A DNA stretch of 18,765 nucleotides from Desulfovibrio sp. (GTDB lineage: Bacteria; Desulfobacterota; Desulfovibrionia; Desulfovibrionales; Desulfovibrionaceae): positions 1 through 18,765 of the forward strand of contig JAISNZ010000183.1 in NCBI GenBank assembly GCA_031275955.1, read 5' to 3'. The notes under the pieces were generated by a model. It was not told the DNA's origin and ran no database searches. It saw nothing but the letters and a program-made list of their open reading frames with translations. The position numbers were made by a program, and so were the translations under genes. How positions within the stretch are numbered: the first letter of the stretch is position 1; every line of letters begins with the position of its first letter. Shown here piece after piece: positions 6,717 to 13,150 of the stretch.

Positions 6717-7791
6717 CAGCTTCGGAACCCTGTTCCGCTACTCCACCTGGGGAGAAAGCCACGGCCCCGCCCTGGGCGTCGTCATTGACGGCTGTCCCGC
6801 CGGCATTCCCCTGGACGAGGGCCTGATCAACCAGGACCTCGCCCGCCGCGCCCCGGGATCTTCGCCCTACGCCAGCCCGCGGCGGGAAGAGGACAGGGCC
6901 GTCCTCCTCTCCGGAGTCTTTGCCGGTTGCAGCACAGGGGCGCCCCTCAGCATCCTGATTGAAAACACGAACGCGGATTCTTCCGCCTATGACGACACGG
7001 CCTCCCTGCTCCGTCCGGGACACGCCCAGTTCACCTACCTGCGCAAATACGGCCTGTTCGATCATCGCGGCGGGGGCAGGTCTTCCGCGCGGGAGACGGC
7101 GGGACGCGTCGCCGCCGGGGCCGTGGCCCGGCAGCTGCTCAGAGGCGCCGGCATCTCTGCGGGAGCCTTTTTATCCCAGGCGGGCGAGGCCCGCGCCCCG
7201 GAGACGCCGGCAGAGGAAGCTCTGGCCTTCGCCAGCGCGAGTCCTGTCTTTGCCCCCTGCGCGGAGGCGGAACAGTCCTTCAGGCGGGAGATCGACGCCG
7301 CCCGGGAGGCCGGGGATTCCGTGGGCGGCATAGTCGCCTTTGTGGCCCGGGGGGTCCCGCCGGGGCTTGGGGACCCGGTATACGGCAAGCTGGAGGCCCT
7401 TCTGGCGAGCGCCATGCTGAGCATTCCAGCCAGCAGGGGATTTGACATCGGGGAGGGGTTCGCGGCGGCCTCCCTGCGAGGGTCTGCCGGCAACGACGGC
7501 TTCACGGCCCGGGAGGGCATCCCCGTGCCTGCCGGCAACAGGGCCGGAGGCGTCCTCGGCGGCATCAGCACGGGGATGCCCGTCTATGGCCGGGTCGCCT
7601 TCAAGCCGGCCTCCGGCATCCTGCTGCCGCAACGGACTGTGGATCTGAAGGGCCGGGAGGCGGAATTTCGCCTCCCGGCCCGTTCCCGCCATGACCCCTG
7701 CGTGGCCGTACGCGCCGTGCCCGTGGTGGAGGCCATGTGCCTGCTGGTGCTGGCCGATCTCTGGCTTCTGAACCGTTCCGCCAGGGCCTGA
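6706..7791 (+). CDS. aroC: Chorismate synthase
   Basis: The 361-residue FMN-dependent lyase converts EPSP to chorismate, the last common step of the pathway. Signature motifs are GESHGPALG (16-24, His19), RPGHAQFTY (103-111), HRGGGRSSARET (120-131), GGISTGMP near residue 290 and RHDPCVAVRAVP in the C-terminal part. It starts at ATG 6706 inside aroK (11-nt overlap), with GGAGGAAGG just upstream, so translation is probably coupled. A longer open frame beginning at 6427 is an artefact of overlap with aroK. It is the last gene of the aromatic operon and faces the mucR-like gene tail to tail. Confidence 0.96.
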   Translation: MASNSFGTLFRYSTWGESHGPALGVVIDGCPAGIPLDEGLINQDLARRAPGSSPYASPRREEDRAVLLSGVFAGCSTGAPLSILIENTNADSSAYDDTASLLRPGHAQFTYLRKYGLFDHRGGGRSSARETAGRVAAGAVARQLLRGAGISAGAFLSQAGEARAPETPAEEALAFASASPVFAPCAEAEQSFRREIDAAREAGDSVGGIVAFVARGVPPGLGDPVYGKLEALLASAMLSIPASRGFDIGEGFAAASLRGSAGNDGFTAREGIPVPAGNRAGGVLGGISTGMPVYGRVAFKPASGILLPQRTVDLKGREAEFRLPARSRHDPCVAVRAVPVVEAMCLLVLADLWLLNRSARA

Positions 7792-7808
7792 TCCCTCCGC
7801 TTCCCCGC

Positions 7809-7840
7809 GGCGCTTGGACATAGAGCCGCCAGGTTGTTTG
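7809..7840 (+). terminator. Possible terminator of the aromatic operon (weak)
   Basis: GGCGCT (7809-7814) can pair with AGCCGCC (7824-7830) with one bulged C, followed by the moderately T-rich AGGTTGTTTG. It lies about 18 nt after aroC. The stem is short and the T tract broken, so the call is tentative. Confidence 0.3.
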
Positions 7841-7850
7841 TACAAAACAA
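7834..7850. repeat. AT-rich inverted repeat between aroC and mucR
   Basis: TTGTTT (7834-7839) and AAACAA (7845-7850) form an inverted repeat around GTACA; the inner TTTGTACAAA is a perfect 10-bp palindrome. It stands out in a GC-rich region in the convergent gap. It could be a protein-binding site or part of a bidirectional terminator. Nothing in the sequence decides between these. Confidence 0.35.
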
Positions 7851-7858
7851 AGCCAACT

Positions 7859-7883
7859 CTCTGAAGCAAAAAACAGCTCAGAG
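7859..7883 (-). terminator. Hairpin after the mucR-like gene (possible terminator)
   Basis: CTCTGAAGC (7859-7867) pairs with GCTCAGAG (7876-7883) with one bulged A around an A-rich loop. Read on the minus strand it lies 5 nt after the mucR-like stop codon and is followed by a stretch moderately rich in T but without a clean T run. It may end that transcript. Confidence 0.35.
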
Positions 7884-7888
7884 GACTA

Positions 7889-8371
7889 TCAGGAGATGTT
7901 CTGGGCCGTTGCCGCCTGTCTTTTCACTCTCACCTTGACCGCGATGGGCTTTGCGGCCTTAGCTTCTTCCTCGGTCGGCTTTCCGGCCCCGCGCCGGGTC
8001 CACAGTTGCATGGACTTCATTTTTTCTTTGCGCACTTTTTGCAAATTCTTGCACACAAGAGCCTCCTTGCGCTTGAAACCGTACTTTTCCCGGTATTCGG
8101 CCGGCGTCAGTCCATGAGAGGCAAGATGCCTTGTGGTAATGAGCTTGAATGTTTTGCCGCACTCAAGACAGAGCACGGAATTTGCCCTTATCCCCTTGTT
8201 TGCCGGAATTTCGGATTTTTCTGTTTCCTCGGAATGGGAATCGACACCAAGAGAAGAAATGCTCCTGGTCAGCTTTATAACCATGTTCACAATTTCCTCT
8301 TCGGACATTGGCCGCACAGAGGCTTGGGCCTTGACAATTTCAAGGGCAATTTGATGAGAATTTTCTGACAT
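7889..8371 (-). CDS. mucR: MucR/Ros-family zinc-finger transcriptional regulator
   Basis: A 160-residue DNA-binding protein. The centre holds the Ros/MucR-type zinc finger 'CLECGKTFKLITTRHLASH' (Cys68, Cys71, His82, His86), followed by the family's GLTPAEYREKYGF (87-99) and a basic C-terminal tail. The Cys-to-His spacing is 10 residues, one more than in Agrobacterium Ros as I recall it. The start is placed at ATG 8371 because GGAG lies at a good distance upstream; an earlier in-frame ATG at 8383 adds four residues but has no Shine-Dalgarno. Members repress or activate virulence, exopolysaccharide and cell-cycle genes in Alphaproteobacteria; the target here is unknown. It faces aroC tail to tail, so it is not co-transcribed with the aromatic genes. 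Confidence 0.9.
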   Translation of the reverse strand: MSENSHQIALEIVKAQASVRPMSEEEIVNMVIKLTRSISSLGVDSHSEETEKSEIPANKGIRANSVLCLECGKTFKLITTRHLASHGLTPAEYREKYGFKRKEALVCKNLQKVRKEKMKSMQLWTRRGAGKPTEEEAKAAKPIAVKVRVKRQAATAQNIS

Positions 8372-8410
8372 GTCCTGCTCCATTGCTTGGGATTTTTAAC
8401 TGGTGCGAAA

Positions 8411-8439
8411 TTCTTATACTCAGAAAAATGAAAAAGCAA
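8411..8439 (-). promoter_or_regulatory. Candidate promoter of the mucR-like gene
   Basis: On the minus strand, TTGCTT (8439-8434) and TAAGAA (8416-8411) are separated by 17 nt in an AT-rich stretch, about 40 nt upstream of the chosen ATG. An overlapping TATAAG is an alternative -10. It is predicted by eye. Confidence 0.4.
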
Positions 8440-8601
8440 TAGGGTTTTTTGCGCGCCCTGGAGTATCGCCTGCCTGCCAATGTCGTTGAGGGACTGCGCA
8501 TTCTGCAAAGCAGACCGACTGTAGCCGGCAGCGGAACATTTTAGAATCCATCCTATATGTAAAATAAGATGGTTACATCGAAAATAGTCTGGAAGTTCGG
8601 C
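8440..8601. other. Gap between the hydroxyacid dehydrogenase and the mucR promoter
   Basis: No coding sequence was recognised. The stretch is less GC-rich than its surroundings. It holds an inverted repeat ATGTAA (8557-8562) - 10 nt - TTACAT (8573-8578), about 25 nt downstream of the dehydrogenase stop and about 190 nt upstream of the mucR-like start. That could be an operator half-site pair or a weak hairpin. No T-tracted terminator for the dehydrogenase was found. Confidence 0.35.
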
Positions 8602-9552
8602 CTAAACCGTATTGACCGGCGCGCCGCGCAGGAATGCGTCCAGGTTGTTCACGGCGGTATCCATGATTCTTTGCCGGCATTCCAGGGACGCCCAGGAAAT
8701 ATGCGGCGTGATGATGCAGTTCCTTGCCCGCAGCAGGGGGTTGTTTTCTTCGATGGGTTCTCTGGAGACAACGTCAAGTCCCGCAGCGCGGACTTTCCCC
8801 GAGTTGAGGGCATCGGCGAGGTCCTGCTCCACAATGAGCGGGCCGCGCGAATTGTTGATGATGATTACGCCGTCCTTCATTCTGGCGATGCTGTCCCTGT
8901 TGATGATGCCGCGCGTCTCCGGGGTGAGGACGCAGTGGAGCGCGATGACGTCGGAGGCGGCCAGAAGTTCGTCCAGAGAGACGTATGCGCCGATTTGTCC
9001 GCCATCGTCATCCGGGTATGCGTCATAGGCCAGGACGCGCATGGACAGGGCTCTTGCGATGCGGCCCGTTGTCCGGCCTATGCGGCCGAAGCCGATGACG
9101 CCCAGGGTTTTCCCGGCCAGTTCCAGGAGAGGGTAGTCCCAAAAGCACCAGTCAGGGCCGGCCGCCCATCTGCCCTCTTTGACCGCCTGCCCGTGATGCC
9201 CCACGCGGTTTGCGATTTCCAGAAGCAAGGCTATGGCGAATTGCCCGACGGCCGCGGTCCCGTAGGTGGGGACATTGGTGACGATCAGGCCCTTTTCTCT
9301 GGCGGCGGCCATGTCGATGACATCATAGCCGGTGGACAGCAGGCCGATGTAGCGAAGGTCAGGGCAGGCCTCCAGGGTTTTCCGCGGGAGCCGCGTTTTG
9401 TTGACGATGGCGGCTTCAACCCCGTCGAGGCGTTGCGGGACAAGATTCTCCGGCGTCCTGTCATATACCGTCAGGGAGCCCAGTTTCTCAAATCCGTCCC
9501 AGTTCAGATCGCCGGGGTTTTCCGTATACCCGTCCAGAACGACAATGTTCAT
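8602..9552 (-). CDS. D-2-hydroxyacid dehydrogenase (glycerate dehydrogenase/hydroxypyruvate reductase type)
   Basis: A 316-residue NAD(P)-dependent dehydrogenase of the D-isomer-specific family. The N-terminal substrate domain contains LLSTGYDVID (71-80). The Rossmann domain has GVIGFGRIGRTTG (151-163) with Asp177 in YDAYP, which favours NAD over NADP. The catalytic triad is visible: Arg236 (NNSRGPL), Glu265 (REPIEENNPLL) and His284 (TPHISWAS). The NNPLL...TPH arrangement is most like glycerate dehydrogenase/hydroxypyruvate reductase, but the exact substrate cannot be fixed from sequence alone. A G-rich Shine-Dalgarno (GGGGGA) lies 8 nt before ATG 9552. It is 86 nt downstream of rpoD on the same strand and might be partly co-transcribed with it. 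Confidence 0.9.
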   Translation of the reverse strand: MNIVVLDGYTENPGDLNWDGFEKLGSLTVYDRTPENLVPQRLDGVEAAIVNKTRLPRKTLEACPDLRYIGLLSTGYDVIDMAAAREKGLIVTNVPTYGTAAVGQFAIALLLEIANRVGHHGQAVKEGRWAAGPDWCFWDYPLLELAGKTLGVIGFGRIGRTTGRIARALSMRVLAYDAYPDDDGGQIGAYVSLDELLAASDVIALHCVLTPETRGIINRDSIARMKDGVIIINNSRGPLIVEQDLADALNSGKVRAAGLDVVSREPIEENNPLLRARNCIITPHISWASLECRQRIMDTAVNNLDAFLRGAPVNTV

Positions 9553-9603
9553 AGCTGTGGTCCCCCTTGGTCCTGATTCCCGCAGAAATCAGACCATAAA
9601 GGA

Positions 9604-9618
9604 AGTTTCGGTGAAACT
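9604..9618 (-). terminator. Small hairpin after rpoD (weak terminator candidate)
   Basis: AGTTTC (9604-9609) / GAAACT (9613-9618) is a perfect 6-bp stem with a 3-nt loop, about 20 nt after the rpoD stop on the minus strand, followed by a broken T tract (TCCTTTA). A second imperfect hairpin (GGTCTGATT / AATCAGGACC) lies just beyond it. Either could attenuate transcription between rpoD and the dehydrogenase gene. Confidence 0.25.
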
Positions 9619-9638
9619 GCTCTGTGGCCTTTTACGCT

Positions 9639-11411
9639 CTAACTTTCATAATAGGACCGCAGCCACTGGCTCCTGATGGGATGGCGGAGTTTGCGCAGGG
9701 CCTTGGCCTCGATCTGGCGGATGCGTTCCCGGGTGACGTTAAAGAGTTTGCCGACCTCCTCCAGGGTATGATCGGATTTTTCCCCGATGCCGAAGCGCTT
9801 GCGCAGGACCTGTTCCTCGCGGGGGGTAAGATCGGCGAGGATCGTGGCGATTTGCTCGGACAGTCTGGTATTGACCACTTCCTCGGCGGGCGGCACGGCC
9901 TTTTTGTCCTCAATGAAGTCGCCCAGGCTGGAATCTTCCTCGTCGCCGATGGGGGTCTCCAGGGAAATGGGCTCCTTGGCGATTTTGAGGACCTTTTTCA
10001 CCTTGTCCAGGGGATAATCCATGCGTTCGGCGATCTCCTCGGGGGTGGGGTCGCGTCCGAATTCCTGGACCAGATAGCGGGAGGTGCGGATGAGCTTGTT
10101 GATGGTTTCGATCATGTGGACGGGGATGCGGATGGTGCGGGCCTGATCCGCTATGGCCCGGGTGATGGCCTGGCGGATCCACCAAGTGGCGTAGGTGGAG
10201 AATTTGTAGCCGCGCTGGTATTCGAATTTGTCCACAGCCTTCATCAGGCCGATATTGCCTTCCTGGATGAGATCCAGAAATTGCAGCCCCCGGTTGGTGT
10301 ATTTTTTGGCGATGGAAACGACCAGGCGCAGGTTGGAACGGATGAGTTCCTGCTTGGCGCGCATGGCGACGCTGTTGCCGCGCTTGATGCGCCAGAGAAC
10401 CTCCTCCAGGTCGCTGACGTTGTGGCAGCATTTTTCCTGAAGGCGGGCAAGAATTTCTATCTTCCCCAGGATCATTTCCTTGAAGGAGAAGAGATCGTCC
10501 ACGGAAAGATCCAGGATCTCCGCGGCCGCCGCAGGGGTGATCCGGCGTTCGTCCAGCTGCTTGAAGAAATCCACGATTTCGGCCTGGGTGCGGCCGGTGA
10601 CCAGGATGTAAGCGGAAAGATCGCGCTGGCAGTTGTTCATCTGGCGCATATGATCTTCCACTGTTTCAATGATCCGGTCAATGAGGGTCTTTTCCAGCTT
10701 GATGTCGCGCAGGCGGACAACTATTTTTTCCTTGTAGTTGACGATCTCCTTCTGCAGGGCGGCCACACGGCGCTGCAGCGTGCTGCATTCATCCAGGCGC
10801 TGATAGAGTTTGCGTTTTTTGGAATAGGTCTGCTTGATTTCGTCCAGAAGGAGGATGACCCGCTGGCGCTGGTTCATTTCGTCTTCGCTGGGGTCGTCTT
10901 CCTCGATGGTTTTGACCACATCCTTGAGTTTGATGCGGTTATGCTTGAGATCTTCCCCGACGTTGATGAGTTCCTCCACGGCCACAGGCACTTCCACCAG
11001 GGCGTAAAGGACATCCTGTTCACCTGTTTCAATCTTTTTGGCAATCAGGACCTCGCCTTCGCGGTCCAGCAGGGGCACGGCCCCCATCTCGCGCAGATAC
11101 ATACGCACAGGGTCGGTGCTGCGGGAGGAGTAGTCCGCGCTATCGTCGTCTTCCACCAGATCAAGGGAAGCCTCCGCCACAGGATCTTCTTCCGGTTCCC
11201 CGGCGGAAACGGCTAGCTTTTTGCCGTCCTTTTCCGAATCCACAATGGCGATTTCCAGTTGATCAAAAATGCCGATGATTTCTTCCACCTGCTCGGGGGA
11301 AGAGGCCTCCGTGGGCAGGGCCTTGTTCACCTCGTCAAAGGTCAGAAATCCCATCGTCTTTCCTTTGGTGATCAATGTCTTGATTTGTTGGATGTCCTTG
11401 ATATTACCCAT
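9639..11411 (-). CDS. rpoD: RNA polymerase primary sigma factor (sigma70)
   Basis: The 590-residue housekeeping sigma factor directs RNA polymerase to -35/-10 promoters. Region 1.1 is at about residues 5-50 (ITKGKTMGFLTFDEVNKAL), preceding an acidic linker (about 72-92). Region 1.2 starts at DPVRMYLREMG (100-110). A long non-conserved region follows (about 135-345). Regions 2.1-2.4 span about 355-420 (NLRLVVSIAKKYTNRGLQFL, KFSTYATWWIRQAI), region 3 about 425-500, and region 4 about 515-580 (LTPREEQVLRKRFGIG, VTRERIRQIEAKALRKLRHP with the helix-turn-helix). ATG 11411 has GGGAG 6 nt upstream and overlaps the last codons of dnaG by 8 nt, so rpoD is translated as the last gene of the macromolecular-synthesis operon. 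The good TTGACA promoter found upstream of the aro genes is the kind this factor should recognise. Confidence 0.98.
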   Translation of the reverse strand: MGNIKDIQQIKTLITKGKTMGFLTFDEVNKALPTEASSPEQVEEIIGIFDQLEIAIVDSEKDGKKLAVSAGEPEEDPVAEASLDLVEDDDSADYSSRSTDPVRMYLREMGAVPLLDREGEVLIAKKIETGEQDVLYALVEVPVAVEELINVGEDLKHNRIKLKDVVKTIEEDDPSEDEMNQRQRVILLLDEIKQTYSKKRKLYQRLDECSTLQRRVAALQKEIVNYKEKIVVRLRDIKLEKTLIDRIIETVEDHMRQMNNCQRDLSAYILVTGRTQAEIVDFFKQLDERRITPAAAAEILDLSVDDLFSFKEMILGKIEILARLQEKCCHNVSDLEEVLWRIKRGNSVAMRAKQELIRSNLRLVVSIAKKYTNRGLQFLDLIQEGNIGLMKAVDKFEYQRGYKFSTYATWWIRQAITRAIADQARTIRIPVHMIETINKLIRTSRYLVQEFGRDPTPEEIAERMDYPLDKVKKVLKIAKEPISLETPIGDEEDSSLGDFIEDKKAVPPAEEVVNTRLSEQIATILADLTPREEQVLRKRFGIGEKSDHTLEEVGKLFNVTRERIRQIEAKALRKLRHPIRSQWLRSYYES

Positions 11412-13149
11412 GGAAACTCCCGTGTTTTCTTTTTTGCAGCAGGGTCTCGTTCAGGGCCTGCAGGAGATCCGCTTCGTCCCCCGCCGGGACGTTTCTGCGC
11501 AGGACATGCGCGGCGGCGGATTCCTGCCGCTCCAGACAGCGTCTGGCAATGGCGGAGCGGATGGCGTTAAGCTCTTCTTTTTCATGTTCCGGGGGCGGGG
11601 CCAGCATGACCCGGTGCCGTCCCCAGAATTCCTTTTCCCGCTCGTCCAGTTCCTGAACGATACTGTCGGGGGCAAAGGCGGGTCCGCATTTTTCCACCTT
11701 CTCCCAGAAGGCGGCAGCCCAGCTTTCCGTCAGCAGAAGGGCCGCGCCGGCTTCGCGCAGGGCGGGCAGATGATGGGGAAAGCGGACCACGAAATTCATT
11801 ATTGCCCGATCAAAGGCGTCCTTGTCCATGGAGGGCACGGGAACATTGCCGTCTCCGCGGGGCCGGCCGGCGGCCGATCCTGGCAGGACGCGGGCGGGCA
11901 GGTCCCGGCGCAGGGCGCGCTCGTCCAGATCCAGCCCCTGGCTCAGGCGGGAGATGTAGCGGGACAGGAGTTCCGGCATCTGCACCCGGGAAAGGAAATT
12001 TTTCACCCACTCCAGGGTCTCGCGCGGGGCCTGCCCCGAGAGGGAGCGGATGCAGAAATCCAGGCCGTCCGGAGCGAAGCGGCGCAAATCCTCAAAGGCC
12101 TCCCTGCCCCGGCTGTGGAGCAGGCTGTCGATATCTTCCTGATCCGGCAAAAGGACGACAGAGCAGGACATGCCCCGGGCCAGGATCATCCCGCAGGCGC
12201 GCAGGGCCGCTTTCCGGCCGGGAGGATCCCCGTCGAAGATCAGTTCCAGCCGGGAGCAGAACCCTGCCAGACGGTGGATCTGTTCCTCGGTCAGGGCCGT
12301 GCCCAGAACCCCGCAGGCGTTTGCCTGGCCGAACTGGTTCAGGCTGAGGACATCCAGATAGCCTTCGGTGAGCAAGGCTGTCTTCTGGGCGGTGATGGCC
12401 CGGCGGGCCTGGAAAAGGCCGTAGAGATGCTCTCCCTTTTTGTAGATGGCGGAGTCCGTGCTGTTGATGTATTTGGCGGAGTCTTCGCCCCCGAGGATGC
12501 GGCCGCCGAAGGCGATTGTCCGGCCGGCGGGGTTTTTGATGGGAAAGATCAGCCGGCTGCGGAAACGGTCATAGGCGCCGCGATCCCCGGCGGCGAGCAG
12601 GCCGGCCTCAATGCCCTGCCGGGGGGAAAACCCGGCCCGGCGCAGGGTGTCGGCCAGCCCCTGCCATTGGGGCAGGGCCCAGCCCAATTCAAAGGTCTCG
12701 ATCACAGCCGGATCGATTCCGCGGCCGGCCAGATAGGCGCGGCAGTCCCGGCCGGCTTCGGCGGCCAGGTTTTCGCGAAAATGGACCCGGGCGAGATCGC
12801 AGATGCGCAGGGCCGTCTGCCGCAGGTCGCGCGTCGCCGCGGCCCGGGGGTCCGGCCGGATGTCCTCCGGGGAGATTCCCGCTTCCTCGGCAAGGGCCTC
12901 CAGGGTTTCCCGGAAATCCAGGCCGGAAATCCTCTTGTAAAATTCGATGACGTCGCCGGCGGCCTGACAGCCGAAGCAGTAAAAAAAGCCTTCTTCCTCG
13001 TTCACGGAGAAGGAGGGCCGGGTTTCCTGGTGGAAGGGGCAGGGCGCGACCCAGCGTCCGCCTACCCGGCGCAGATCCACATAGCGCCTGACGATATCCA
13101 GGATGTTGACGCGGGCCTTGATTTCCCTGGCTACGGCCTTCCGGGGCAT
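11404..13149 (-). CDS. dnaG: DNA primase
   Basis: The 581-residue primase synthesises RNA primers at the replication fork. The CHC2 zinc-binding domain is N-terminal (CPFH at 37-40, CFGC at 58-61). The catalytic core has DRFRSRLIFPI (194-204), the Toprim acidic motifs TEGYLDV (261-267, Glu262) and FDGDPPGRKAA (305-315, Asp306 and Asp308). The C-terminal third is poorly conserved and would contact the DnaB helicase. It starts at ATG 13149, 1 nt after the mutS2 stop, and its own end overlaps the rpoD start by 8 nt, so the three genes are tightly coupled. Length is close to E. coli DnaG. Confidence 0.97.
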   Translation of the reverse strand: MPRKAVAREIKARVNILDIVRRYVDLRRVGGRWVAPCPFHQETRPSFSVNEEEGFFYCFGCQAAGDVIEFYKRISGLDFRETLEALAEEAGISPEDIRPDPRAAATRDLRQTALRICDLARVHFRENLAAEAGRDCRAYLAGRGIDPAVIETFELGWALPQWQGLADTLRRAGFSPRQGIEAGLLAAGDRGAYDRFRSRLIFPIKNPAGRTIAFGGRILGGEDSAKYINSTDSAIYKKGEHLYGLFQARRAITAQKTALLTEGYLDVLSLNQFGQANACGVLGTALTEEQIHRLAGFCSRLELIFDGDPPGRKAALRACGMILARGMSCSVVLLPDQEDIDSLLHSRGREAFEDLRRFAPDGLDFCIRSLSGQAPRETLEWVKNFLSRVQMPELLSRYISRLSQGLDLDERALRRDLPARVLPGSAAGRPRGDGNVPVPSMDKDAFDRAIMNFVVRFPHHLPALREAGAALLLTESWAAAFWEKVEKCGPAFAPDSIVQELDEREKEFWGRHRVMLAPPPEHEKEELNAIRSAIARRCLERQESAAAHVLRRNVPAGDEADLLQALNETLLQKRKHGSFHG

Positions 13150-13150
13150 A

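Noticed and set aside
9624..11216. A 530-codon plus-strand open frame opposite rpoD
   Set aside because: The repeated F/L/D/H/G-rich translation is the complement of rpoD codon usage; RpoD is certain on the other strand.
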